The translations under genes were made by a program, and so were the position numbers. A stretch of DNA of 64,000 nucleotides, from contig NZ_CP130060.1 in assembly GCF_030644385.1 (NCBI RefSeq), forward strand, positions 1,550,001 to 1,614,000. The letters are read 5' to 3'. Shown in pieces: positions 15,646-23,537 of this stretch. Numbering within the stretch: the stretch's first letter is position 1; every line of letters starts with the position of its first letter. Origin of the DNA: Stomatobaculum sp. F0698. Lineage in GTDB: Bacteria; Bacillota; Clostridia; Lachnospirales; Lachnospiraceae. Under the pieces are notes generated by a model. That model was given only the letters and a program-made list of their open reading frames with translations. It did no database searches and was not told the DNA's origin.

Positions 15646-16737
15646 TCAATCCAGGTAACGCAAGCCCTCCACGCCGCGGATGCCCATGCCGGCCTCATCC
15701 GAAACCGTGATAAACTTCTCTTCAAAACGCGCACCGCCCAGTATCGGGTCCTCACTGCAGAGCACCGGACCGTCCAAATCGATGCGGGTAAAGACTTTCT
15801 TTGCGCAGGCAAGCTCCACCGCCGCATTCACCGAAATCTTAGCCTCCAGCATGCAGCCGATCATGCACTCCACACCGTAAATCTCCGCCGCAGCCGCAAT
15901 CTTCAGCGCATTATAGATACCGCCGCACTTCATAAGTTTAATGTTGATGAGATCCGCCGCCCGCTGTTCCAGTACCCGCATCGCATCGCGCGGAGAGAAT
16001 ACACTCTCATCCGCCAGTACGGGTACAAAGCTATGCTCGGTCACGTATTTGAGGCCCTCGATATCGTGCGCCTTGACCGGCTGCTCGACAAATTCGAGTT
16101 TTAGTCCCTGCTCCTGCATCTCATTTAAGATGCGCACCGCCTGCTTTGGCTCCCAGGCCTGATTTGCGTCAATGCGGAGGCGGATGTCTGCGCCCGCCAC
16201 CTCACGCACTGCCCGAAGCCGTGCCACATCGAGCGTCGGGTCTGCGCCGACCTTTACTTTCAGGCAATCATAGCCGCGTGCAATCGCCGTTGCGGCATCC
16301 CGCGCCATCTCCTCCGGCGCGTTTACACTGATGGTGATATCCGTGACCAGCTGTTTTCGCGCGCCGCCGAGGAGTTTGTAGACCGGAAGCTTATAAAGCT
16401 GTCCGTAGAGATCCCAGAGTGCCATATCCGCAGCGGCCTTCGCACTGCTGTTTCCGTGTACACAGGACTGAACAAGCTGCATCAAATCTTCAAAGGCATC
16501 GATGTCTTTGCCGAGGAGATTTGGGATGATGTGATCCTTCAGCGCCCCGACTATGGCACCTGTGGTATGCCCGGTCACCGCGCCCGTCGGCGGCGCCTCG
16601 CCGTAGCCCACCTCTCCCGTGTCGGTGTGAATCTCGAGGATGATATCCTCGACACTCGTCACCGTGCGAAGTGCTGTCTTAAACGGAACCCGCAGCGGCA
16701 CCGAAATGCTTCCGAGCCGAATCTCCGTGATTTTCAT
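15646..16737 (-). CDS. Dipeptide epimerase (L-Ala-D/L-Glu epimerase type)
   Basis: A 363-residue enolase-superfamily enzyme of the muconate-lactonizing subgroup. The catalytic lysine pair is in LKVKVG (Lys160, Lys162); metal ligands are Asp190 (RIDANQAW), Glu218 (FVEQP) and Asp243 (LADES); the second-base lysine is Lys267 (NIKLMKCGG). The C-terminal motif DLDGP matches the dipeptide-binding segment of L-Ala-D/L-Glu epimerases. The reaction inverts the second residue of a dipeptide such as L-Ala-D-Glu from murein so that it can be hydrolysed and reused. It is the first gene of a two-gene transcript with the DUF819 transporter and has a good promoter 105 bases upstream. The exact dipeptide preference is not determinable. 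Confidence 0.9.
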   Translation of the reverse strand: MKITEIRLGSISVPLRVPFKTALRTVTSVEDIILEIHTDTGEVGYGEAPPTGAVTGHTTGAIVGALKDHIIPNLLGKDIDAFEDLMQLVQSCVHGNSSAKAAADMALWDLYGQLYKLPVYKLLGGARKQLVTDITISVNAPEEMARDAATAIARGYDCLKVKVGADPTLDVARLRAVREVAGADIRLRIDANQAWEPKQAVRILNEMQEQGLKLEFVEQPVKAHDIEGLKYVTEHSFVPVLADESVFSPRDAMRVLEQRAADLINIKLMKCGGIYNALKIAAAAEIYGVECMIGCMLEAKISVNAAVELACAKKVFTRIDLDGPVLCSEDPILGGARFEEKFITVSDEAGMGIRGVEGLRYLD

Positions 16738-16841
16738 GCCCCTCCTCCTTATCCCCCGGCGACATGCGCGAGTCTTCGCTTCCGTGACCTTCCCCGGCTT
16801 TCACCGCAAGCTGACCCGATTCATGCCCTGAGCTTGGAATT

Positions 16842-16870
16842 ATTATACAACAATATCATTATATTAGCAA
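16842..16870 (-). promoter_or_regulatory. Promoter of the epimerase-DUF819 operon
   Basis: TTGCTA (16865-16870) and TATAAT (16842-16847) on the minus strand with 17 bases between them, in an AT-rich block. Confidence 0.65.
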
Positions 16871-16947
16871 TTATTTTATGCACTTTGACATCCCTGTGCG
16901 TAAAAAGAGCTTCCCGCCAAAAAGGCAAAAGAACTGCTCTATAAAAC

Positions 16948-16992
16948 AGAAAAGCGGCCTGCAAATCCGTATGAAATCGGACTTGTAGGCCG
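16948..16992 (-). terminator. Terminator after the pcp-LRR operon
   Basis: CGGCCTACAAGTCCG pairs with CGGATTTGCAGGCCG (minus strand; two non-Watson-Crick positions) followed by CTTTT. It is about 35 bases past the stop at 17029. Confidence 0.7.
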
Positions 16993-17028
16993 TACAACTC
17001 TGTTTGAACACTTAGCCGCCTTCTTTTA

Positions 17029-17937
17029 TTATGACAGTTCTATTCTCCGCGCCAGAAGCTCCGCCGGCAGATTGGGAGAGGCTTCTCTGCACCACTCCGC
17101 TACGCCGGTTTTCGGGCTGTATTCGTAGGCAAGCCCCGCCTGCAAAAGTTTTCTTCCCGTCGCAAAGACCTCACAGTCCGCTGGCAGGCTCCGGAGAAAC
17201 GAAAGGTCTTCGAGGCTGTCACAGTTCCCGAGCCTTACGTATCTCAGTTGATGCAAAGTGTCGAGCGGAACGAGCGTCCGCAACTTGGCGCAGTACTCCA
17301 GGCATAACGACTCTAAGCTACTGAGCTCTGTCAGAAACGAAAAATCCGTCCAGGAGGAATTGTTTTTTACGCGAAGCGCCCGAAGCGAGGACAGTGCTTC
17401 CAGTCCGGCCGGGCTGTTCGGCCGGTTGCCGTATACATAGAGGGATGTGAGTTTAAGCTTGCCGATGTAAGCAAAAGACTCCAGTGTGGTTCCGCTCAGC
17501 GACAATGCTTTAAGCCGCGTAAGCTCAGAAAGGCAAGCGCCGCTCTTCTTACTTATCCTACCGGAAAGACTAAGTTCCTCCAGCGTATCCGCATAGTCCG
17601 GGAGCGCTGTGAAATCCGCTTCCGTGAGACCGAGGCTACGCAATCGTTTCAACGCTTTTAAGTCATGAAGCCCCTCACCGAAGCAGCCTGAGACCGCTTC
17701 GCTAACCCGCTGCAATTCCGGAAGGCCTCCAAGCTGCCCCGGCTCCGTCGCACAAAATTCGATTTCCGGGCGAAGGCGAAATAAGTCATTGAGCTTCTCC
17801 AAATCCGACGTGCTCGGTCGATAACCTCCCCAGGCGCGAATCAGCCGTATCCCGACATCCGCCAACAAATCCGCCAAGTCTTCCGACGTGAGCGCCGCTT
17901 CAAAGTACGCTGTATCGCCGCTGATTTTCTCGATCAT
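17029..17937 (-). CDS. Leucine-rich-repeat protein
   Basis: About 302 residues from the ATG at 17937; a GTG four codons upstream (17949) overlaps the pcp stop and is an alternative start. Residues 95-270 contain about seven leucine-rich repeats of the form L..L..L.L.......L (for example LKRLRSLGLTEADFTALPDY, LEELSLSGRISKKS, LKALSLSGTTLESFAYIGKL, LRYVRLGNCDSLEDLSFLRS). No signal peptide or anchor is present, so it is cytoplasmic, unlike the BspA-type surface LRR proteins. Residues 1-90 form a non-repeat head domain. It is the last gene behind pyroglutamyl peptidase. A role in protein binding is likely; the partner is unknown. Confidence 0.8.
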   Translation of the reverse strand: MIEKISGDTAYFEAALTSEDLADLLADVGIRLIRAWGGYRPSTSDLEKLNDLFRLRPEIEFCATEPGQLGGLPELQRVSEAVSGCFGEGLHDLKALKRLRSLGLTEADFTALPDYADTLEELSLSGRISKKSGACLSELTRLKALSLSGTTLESFAYIGKLKLTSLYVYGNRPNSPAGLEALSSLRALRVKNNSSWTDFSFLTELSSLESLCLEYCAKLRTLVPLDTLHQLRYVRLGNCDSLEDLSFLRSLPADCEVFATGRKLLQAGLAYEYSPKTGVAEWCREASPNLPAELLARRIELS

Positions 17938-17942
17938 TGCTA

Positions 17943-18584
17943 TCAACACTCTCTTCCGTAAGCTGTTTTTACATCCGTCTCATGTGCCGGAATCGCGGTA
18001 ATCGCTGCCTCCAAGGCTCTCACAATGTCTTCAAGCGGCATAGACGGAACGCCGGGTTTATCCGCTGTCTGCTCCGGGATATAGGGCACATGAATGAATC
18101 CGGCCTTGGCGGCCTTATGATGTCGATTCAGATGATACAAGACGCCGTACATCAGATGATTGCAGACATAGGTTCCCGCGGTGTTCGAGAGGGCCGAGGG
18201 TAAGCCGGCTTCCCGTATGGCCTCTGCCATCGCTTTCACCGGCAGGGTCGCAAAATAGGCGTTTTCGCCGTCCGCGAAAATCGGGACATCGATTGGCTGC
18301 TGTCCCGCATTGTCCGGGATTCGCGCATCGTCCACGTTGATGGCCACACGCTCCGGCGTGACCGCAGCTCTGCCGCCCGCCTGCCCGATTGAGAGCACAA
18401 AGTCGGGTTGCTCTCGCTCTATGGCCTCCGCAACCAGCCGTACGGACTCCCCGAATACCGTCGGGACTTCCAGCTTTACAATCTCCATGCCGGCAATCTC
18501 CGGTTTCACGTGCTTCACCGCCTCCAGCGCCGGGTTAATCGTCTCGCCGGCAAACGGCGTAAAGCCGGTCAGCAACAACTTCAT
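17943..18584 (-). CDS. pcp: Pyroglutamyl-peptidase I
   Basis: A 213-residue cytoplasmic cysteine peptidase (family C15) that removes N-terminal pyroglutamate from peptides. Length and motifs are canonical: N-terminal [20 protein letters not shown], Glu78 in TPERVAIN, Cys141 in [14 protein letters not shown] and His165 in [11 protein letters not shown] form the catalytic triad. The ribosome site GGAGGGG precedes the ATG. The gene overlaps or abuts the LRR gene downstream. With the dipeptide epimerase nearby it adds to a peptide-salvage theme, although the two are on separate transcripts. Confidence 0.96.
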   Translation of the reverse strand: MKLLLTGFTPFAGETINPALEAVKHVKPEIAGMEIVKLEVPTVFGESVRLVAEAIEREQPDFVLSIGQAGGRAAVTPERVAINVDDARIPDNAGQQPIDVPIFADGENAYFATLPVKAMAEAIREAGLPSALSNTAGTYVCNHLMYGVLYHLNRHHKAAKAGFIHVPYIPEQTADKPGVPSMPLEDIVRALEAAITAIPAHETDVKTAYGREC

Positions 18585-18656
18585 ATCGCCCCTCCTATAG
18601 ACTTACTGTAGACTTATCCGATAAAACCGCTTCCGAACAGAAACCCTGCTTTCACT

Positions 18657-19199
18657 TTATCGGTAATGAATCAACAACACCGCCTTGGCGTCCTTCTTGC
18701 CGACATTCTTATAGGAATGGGCTACGGAGCCATCAAAGCAGATGGCATCGTCTTTCTTTAGGAAGTACTCCTCACCTCCGGTTTCCAGAATCAGCTCTCC
18801 CTTCAGCACTATCAGATACTCAAAGCTGTTCGTGGAATGCCCGACGGAAGTGTGCTCGCAGCCCGGCTCTGCTTCCATCTGGTACAGCTCAAAGTTTCGA
18901 TCCGCGGTCTTCGCATAATAGTGAAAGATATGGTACTTGTCCTCCGAAAGCGCGGAAATCTCCTTTTTCCGAATTTGAACCGTAGCCTTTTCCTGCGTTT
19001 CCAAGAGCGCGGAATACGGCAGCTGCAGCGCTCCCGCAATCTTCCATATCGTATTGATGGTGGGGTTCGCCTCCCCCTTTTCGATCTGCGAGAGCACTAC
19101 CTTGCTGACGCCTGCCAGATTAGACAGCTGACCCAGTGTCAGATTTCTTTCGTTTCTCAAACGCTTCAGATTGTATGCGATGATTTCTCCGGCTTCCAT
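18657..19199 (-). CDS. XRE-family regulator with C-terminal cupin domain
   Basis: A 180-residue regulator. Residues 6-62 are a helix-turn-helix of the XRE type (LKRLRNERNLTLGQLSNLAG, VSKVVLSQIEKGEANPTINT). Residues 105-178 are a cupin barrel (HTSVGHSTNSFEYLIVLKGE, then YFLKKDDAICFDGSVAHSYKN). Such proteins usually sense a small ligand, often an amino acid or polyamine, and repress a neighbouring transporter or catabolic gene. It is transcribed away from azlCD, with 119 bases between the starts, so azlCD is the most probable target. A TATAAT lies about 25 bases upstream of its start without an obvious -35. Confidence 0.9.
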   Translation of the reverse strand: MEAGEIIAYNLKRLRNERNLTLGQLSNLAGVSKVVLSQIEKGEANPTINTIWKIAGALQLPYSALLETQEKATVQIRKKEISALSEDKYHIFHYYAKTADRNFELYQMEAEPGCEHTSVGHSTNSFEYLIVLKGELILETGGEEYFLKKDDAICFDGSVAHSYKNVGKKDAKAVLLIHYR

Positions 19200-19318
19200 G
19201 GCAGCCTCCGTGATTCAAAAATTATAATTTACATCTTGTGTGTTTTATTTTTCAGTGGTATTCTGTTCCCATTCATTTTATTTTACACTTTGTTCGTTTT
19301 AGTTTCAAGGAGGGGATG

Positions 19319-20026
19319 ATGAAACAAAAATCCCTGAAAGCTGCCTTTCCCTATACGCTTCCCATCTTCGCCGGTTTCTGGTTCCTGGCGCTTGCCTACG
19401 GCATCCTGATGAATGTGAACGGCTTTTCCTTTGTTTACCCCATGTTCATGAGTATGCTTATCTACGGCGGCTCCCTGGAATTCATTGCTGTCTCCATGCT
19501 GATGTCTGCCTTTGCGCCGCTCACAGCGTTTACAGTGACTCTTCTGGTTCAGGCGAGGCACCTCTTTTACGGCATTACCATGTTGGACCGCTTCAAAGGT
19601 ATGGGGTGGAAAAAGCCCTATCTCATCTTCGGCATGTGCGATGAAACTTTTTCGATTAACTATACGGCAGATATACCCGCCGATGTGGACCGCGGCTGGT
19701 TTATGTTCTTTGTGACCCTGCTGAATCAAATCTACTGGGTTTCCGGCGCAACCATCGGCGGCATAATCGGCTCTCTCCTCAAGTTTAACACCGAAGGCCT
19801 CGACTTTGTCATGACCGCGATGTTTGTGACCATCTTTATGAACCAGTGGATGAAGGAGAGGAAAAAATACACGGGCCTCATCGGAATCGGCGGAAGTTTA
19901 CTCTGCCTACTCCTCTTCGGCGCGGATGCTTTCATGCTCCCCGCCATGCTAGTGATTTTACTCCTCTTAACGGCATTCCGAAAACCGATTGAGATAGCCT
20001 ACGCGGAAGGAGAAGTGTCCGAATGA
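19319..20026 (+). CDS. azlC: AzlC-family branched-chain amino-acid exporter subunit
   Basis: A 235-residue membrane protein with AzlC features: [49 protein letters not shown] and the [10 protein letters not shown] motif. About six to eight helices. AzlC with the small AzlD partner exports branched-chain amino acids or analogues. Two ATGs are adjacent (19316 and 19319); the second is better spaced (five bases) from AAGGAGG. It overlaps azlD by four bases. A weak promoter (TTGTGT 19236, TATTCT 19259, 17-base spacing) lies in the gap shared with the XRE-cupin gene, which probably controls it. Confidence 0.93.
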   Translation: MKQKSLKAAFPYTLPIFAGFWFLALAYGILMNVNGFSFVYPMFMSMLIYGGSLEFIAVSMLMSAFAPLTAFTVTLLVQARHLFYGITMLDRFKGMGWKKPYLIFGMCDETFSINYTADIPADVDRGWFMFFVTLLNQIYWVSGATIGGIIGSLLKFNTEGLDFVMTAMFVTIFMNQWMKERKKYTGLIGIGGSLLCLLLFGADAFMLPAMLVILLLLTAFRKPIEIAYAEGEVSE

Positions 20027-20358
20027 GTCCCATGAGCTTACCCGAACAAATTGCCACCATCGCCATCTGTGTTTTCGGCACGATGCTGACCAGGTTTCTG
20101 CCCTTCCTCATCTTTTCCTCCAAAAAGCCCACGCCGAAAACGGTTCAATATCTCGGCAAGGCTTTGCCTTGCGCGGTGTTCGGCCTTTTGGTGGTATACT
20201 GCCTAAAGCATGTCTCCGTTTTCTCCGGCTCTCACGGAATTCCGGAGTTCATCGCAATCTCGGTTACCGCCGCCCTGCACCTATGGAAAAAGCAAATGCT
20301 GCTCTCCATTGCCGCAGGCACGGTCATCTATATGCTCTTACTGCAGCTTGTTTTTTAG
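20023..20358 (+). CDS. azlD: AzlD-family branched-chain amino-acid transport protein
   Basis: A 111-residue membrane protein with four hydrophobic helices and the AzlD pattern [13 protein letters not shown] near the N-terminus and [16 protein letters not shown] in the middle. It starts inside the azlC stop codon (ATGA), so synthesis is coupled to AzlC, its partner in branched-chain amino-acid export. A terminator lies about 160 bases downstream. Confidence 0.92.
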   Translation: MSPMSLPEQIATIAICVFGTMLTRFLPFLIFSSKKPTPKTVQYLGKALPCAVFGLLVVYCLKHVSVFSGSHGIPEFIAISVTAALHLWKKQMLLSIAAGTVIYMLLLQLVF

Positions 20359-20518
20359 CCTAGGCGAAAAGAGTCAGCGTTAGCTCCAAATGTTCGCCTT
20401 CCCATTTCGGGATTGCACTTTGCTTCCGTCCGCCGCCATTACCTTTATTCCTACTTCAAGATCTGCCCCCGTTTTCACGCAGTCTCAAACTTGGGTTTGG
20501 TAAAGAAAATGGACGCAG

Positions 20519-20561
20519 AGAACCCGCAAGTCTCAAAAAGCAGACTAGCGGGTTCTTTTTT
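20519..20561 (+). terminator. Terminator for azlCD
   Basis: AGAACCCGC pairs with GCGGGTTCT, with an inner GTCT/AGAC helix, followed by six T on the plus strand. It lies between convergent azlD and the GH13 gene. Confidence 0.8.
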
Positions 20562-20611
20562 GATTCTTTTTCAATTCTTTTTCGGTTCTGATGCGAGTTC
20601 TCTTTCAAAGC

Positions 20612-21925
20612 TTAGCTGAGCTTCCAGATGAAGTAGCCAAAGGGCGGCATTTGATATCCGCCGCTTAAGGCTACCTGCTCTCCGCGCAAAAGATCCGTCG
20701 CCGTGCCTGCATCCGCCCCGTTAAAGTGTGCGTGATACGCTTTGTCCTCGGCATTTAAACCGATCCAAATTCGCTCTCCCTCAAATTCGCGCTCAAATAC
20801 CAGCTGACGGTTCGTGAGCACAATGCTCTTATAATCGCCGTGCGTGAGCGCCTTATGGCTCTTATGAATCTCCGCAAAGGAGGCGATGGCATCCGTTAGC
20901 TCGTTCCATTCGGGCGAAGCAAGTTCCGGGCGTAGGGCATCGTCGCTGCCATGGCCCTTTTCACCCAAAATGCCCCACTCGCTGCCGTAATAAATGCAGG
21001 GGATGCCCGGCATGCCGAAAAGCAGGCAGTAGAGCGGCGGCAGATGCCGCTTTTCCTTTAGGATACTCGCGACGCGAGTCACATCGTGATTGTCCGCAAA
21101 GCTAAGCAGATGCTCCCCCTTATAGATGGCATGACTTTCTTTTCCGAATTGACGGTTCAGCGCATAGTTGATTTCAAAGAGGTTCAGGTCGTTAAAGCTC
21201 GAGTACAGCCCCTTATAGCACTCGTAGTTCGTGCAGCTGTGGAGCATCTCTGGATTCACGATGCGCTTATAGTCGCCGAACAGAATCTCCCCGAGCAGGA
21301 AAAAGTCCGGCTTCACGGAATCGCAGAACGCGCGGAGCTTCCGCATAAAGTTCGGGTTCAGACAGTAGGCCACATCCAAGCGCAGGCCGTCAATCTGAAA
21401 TTCCTCAATCCAGGCTTTGATGCAGGAGAAAAGGTAATCCGTCACCTGGGGATTATCGAGATTTAACTTGACCAGCTCAAAGTGCCCTTCCCAACCCTCA
21501 TACCAGAAGCCATCGTTATAATTGGAATTTCCGTCGAAGTGGATGTAAAACCAATCCTTATACTGAGACTGCTCCCGCTTTTGAAGCACATCTTGAAAAG
21601 CCCAGAAGCCGCGCCCCACATGGTTAAAGACGCCGTCCAAGACCACATGAATGCCGTTCTCTTTGAGTGCCTTGCAGACTTCCGCAAAATCCGCATTGCT
21701 GCCGAGGCGGCAGTCAATCTTCGTATAATCCCGCGTATCGTAACCGTGGCGGTCGGATTCAAACACCGGCGAAAAATAGACCGCATCCGCATGCAAGCGC
21801 TTTAAATGCGGAATCCACTCAATGACCTTCCGAATTCGGGGCACAAGCACGCCATCGTTCTCCTTCGGGGCGCCGCAAAAACCAAGGGGATAAATCTGAT
21901 AAAACACACTCTCCGTTGACCACAT
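20612..21925 (-). CDS. GH13 alpha-amylase-family glycosidase
   Basis: A 437-residue cytoplasmic enzyme (no signal peptide) with the GH13 barrel. Conserved regions: VVLDGVFNHVG (95-105), GLRLDVA with nucleophile Asp184, LLGEI with acid/base Glu213, and FADNHD ending in Asp281. MPGIPCIYYGSEWG and the C-terminal beta domain follow. YFSPVFESDRHGYDTRDY is typical of cyclomaltodextrinase/neopullulanase-type enzymes, although the N-terminal starch-binding domain of those is missing. It probably hydrolyses or transfers alpha-1,4-glucans inside the cell. The start at 21925 has AAGGAGAG six bases away. It appears as a single gene. Confidence 0.9.
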   Translation of the reverse strand: MWSTESVFYQIYPLGFCGAPKENDGVLVPRIRKVIEWIPHLKRLHADAVYFSPVFESDRHGYDTRDYTKIDCRLGSNADFAEVCKALKENGIHVVLDGVFNHVGRGFWAFQDVLQKREQSQYKDWFYIHFDGNSNYNDGFWYEGWEGHFELVKLNLDNPQVTDYLFSCIKAWIEEFQIDGLRLDVAYCLNPNFMRKLRAFCDSVKPDFFLLGEILFGDYKRIVNPEMLHSCTNYECYKGLYSSFNDLNLFEINYALNRQFGKESHAIYKGEHLLSFADNHDVTRVASILKEKRHLPPLYCLLFGMPGIPCIYYGSEWGILGEKGHGSDDALRPELASPEWNELTDAIASFAEIHKSHKALTHGDYKSIVLTNRQLVFEREFEGERIWIGLNAEDKAYHAHFNGADAGTATDLLRGEQVALSGGYQMPPFGYFIWKLS

Positions 21926-22083
21926 ATTGACTCTCCTTAACACCGTAATGCCATTCTCCCGATTCCCGCTCCGCAAAACCGTAGGCATCGTTTCCGATGC
22001 AGCAAAAGCAATCGAGTTCGCAGACTTCTATTCTACACCGCTTTTCCAAACTCCGATAGCGGGGAACACGAGCATCTCTAAGC

Positions 22084-22962
22084 TCACTTGCGATAACAAT
22101 CAATCGGTTCCCCGGATTTTGTTTTCCAGGCAGTCCAACCATTGCAAGCTGCTCCCATGATAAATTCACCACAGGCAGAGGGAGATGTCAGTTCAATATC
22201 TTCCATCAGTTTTCCATCTTCCACCTTGGCTCGGTTCCTTTTTTCATCGATAATCGACGACAGTCCGATTCCTGTTTCTGTCGCAACATCACTTCCCTTT
22301 AAAAGAATAAATGTACCGCTCTTTACCCGCATTTCGCCTCGCAACAAGGTGTTTCCGAACCTTTTAACTTTCCTTGCAAAATGATAGATCCCATCCGGTA
22401 TTTTTGCCCGATCGCTTGCCCGATAACCGCGTTCAGACTCTTCAACGTCCTTTTCTGCCTCGGCTTCTTCGGAGTTGGTAATCAAATCAAGCCCCAGAAT
22501 ATCCAACATCTTATAGACCTCGGCAAGGTAATCATCACAGTTCTCCACATCATCTGTGTTTGCCGTACCGGAGCTTGTCGTAAGCGTCGTATTGTGGTAC
22601 AAATTCAGCTCGTTGATTCTGTGATTTAAGACGTCTTCCAAATACTGAATGGTACCGTCATTAAAAAATGTGCGCTCCTTAAACTGTGTCAGAATATAGC
22701 AATCGGACCAGTTCGCATATTTATCGTCATGCGCAGTGGGGCGATTTGCAAGACCGTTTTTTGACTTTCCCACATAGAGCACATCTTTTCCGCGTGCGTT
22801 TTTTCCAAACAAAATGTACACGATGAATAAATTCGGTATCACAAATCCCGGATTCAAGGCTTTTAGATTGGGGTACGGAATCTTATATATCAGAATCGTG
22901 CTATTCGGTTTCGTCATCTCGACCGCGCCGTCGTTGTACTTGATGATATATCTGCTCGCCAT
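22084..22962 (-). CDS. GIY-YIG nuclease with C-terminal DUF4357
   Basis: A 292-residue protein starting at the ATG at 22960-22962, behind GAGGAG. Residues 45-130 resemble a GIY-YIG endonuclease domain: IVYILFG replaces GIY, LYVGKSKNGLANR (62-74) gives the YIG strand and catalytic arginine, and the conserved Glu is probably in LEDVLNHRINE. Residues 220-290 match DUF4357 (GTFILLKGSDVA; TSPSACGEFIMGAACNGWTAWK). These proteins occur with restriction-modification and other defence genes and are thought to act on DNA. No methyltransferase is adjacent here. It sits in an accessory stretch next to decayed hicAB genes. Confidence 0.85.
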   Translation of the reverse strand: MASRYIIKYNDGAVEMTKPNSTILIYKIPYPNLKALNPGFVIPNLFIVYILFGKNARGKDVLYVGKSKNGLANRPTAHDDKYANWSDCYILTQFKERTFFNDGTIQYLEDVLNHRINELNLYHNTTLTTSSGTANTDDVENCDDYLAEVYKMLDILGLDLITNSEEAEAEKDVEESERGYRASDRAKIPDGIYHFARKVKRFGNTLLRGEMRVKSGTFILLKGSDVATETGIGLSSIIDEKRNRAKVEDGKLMEDIELTSPSACGEFIMGAACNGWTAWKTKSGEPIDCYRK

Positions 22963-23107
22963 CTTTACCGCTCCTCGTATCAGCTTTCTATCACTATACC
23001 ATGCCAAGCGAAGGATACAACAAAATGCGCCTCCGTTATTCACAGAGACGCATCCCTTATATCCATTCATTTCTAAAATTCGATTGTCAAGTATAAGCCC
23101 TTTTCGC

Positions 23108-23429
23108 TTACGCTTTCGCCAAAGCATCATTTCTTGAAAGCAGATAGACGCAATATTGATTCATGCTGATTCCTTCCGCTCTCGAATGCTCTGCCAAAGA
23201 TTTGTGTGTCTAAGTCACCGGGTTCCGATATCAGAAGGCCATCCTCGAGGGCGGCGGTCAGCCATTCACGCTTTGCATCGATAGCATTCGATACGACATG
23301 CTAAACGCTTTCCCCCACTGTAATGCAACCGGGCAGTTCCGGATAGCGCGCCACATATCCGCCCTCATCCAAATCAGGCACAATCTCCAACTTATAGGGA
23401 AGATTCATATAGTATTCAACGCTCTTCAT
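23108..23429 (-). pseudogene. hicB: Decayed HicB antitoxin
   Basis: From the ATG at 23427-23429, with GGAGG eight bases upstream, the frame reads a normal HicB start: MKSVEYYMNLPYKLEIVPDL and DEGGYVARYPELPGCITVGE. After SV a TAG (23301-23303) interrupts it where a glutamate codon (GAG) would fit. In the same frame the family sequence resumes (AIDAKREWLTAALEDGLLIS EPGDLD). Then about 25 codons of the DNA-binding part are missing, and the end AEHSRAEGISMNQYCVYLLS continues in a shifted frame to a TAA at 23108-23110. So there are three lesions: amber codon, internal deletion and frameshift. HicB normally neutralises the HicA mRNA interferase and represses the operon. Confidence 0.8.
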
Positions 23430-23514
23430 CTGATACCTCCTCCAGGACAACATCTCTTACCATTTCAACATACACTCTCTTAATCGGTTCATCTTTCGGA
23501 ATGGTAATCGGATT
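23416..23514 (-). pseudogene. hicA: HicA toxin, C-terminal remnant
   Basis: Directly upstream of and overlapping the hicB start, a 32-codon frame encodes NPITIPKDEPIKRVYVEMVR and a short acidic tail. This resembles the end of HicA-type mRNA interferases (ITIP..PIK..YV..V). The catalytic histidine segment and all upstream sequence are missing; a stop lies just before, and the purA-like gene ends 24 bases away. The remnant therefore marks a deletion junction near 23515-23537. Confidence 0.6.
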
Positions 23515-23537
23515 GTGTCACATTTGGTGTCAACTTT

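Noticed and set aside
21819..22172. 117-codon frame between the GH13 and GIY-YIG genes
   Set aside because: It overlaps both neighbouring genes, lacks a ribosome site and resembles nothing known.
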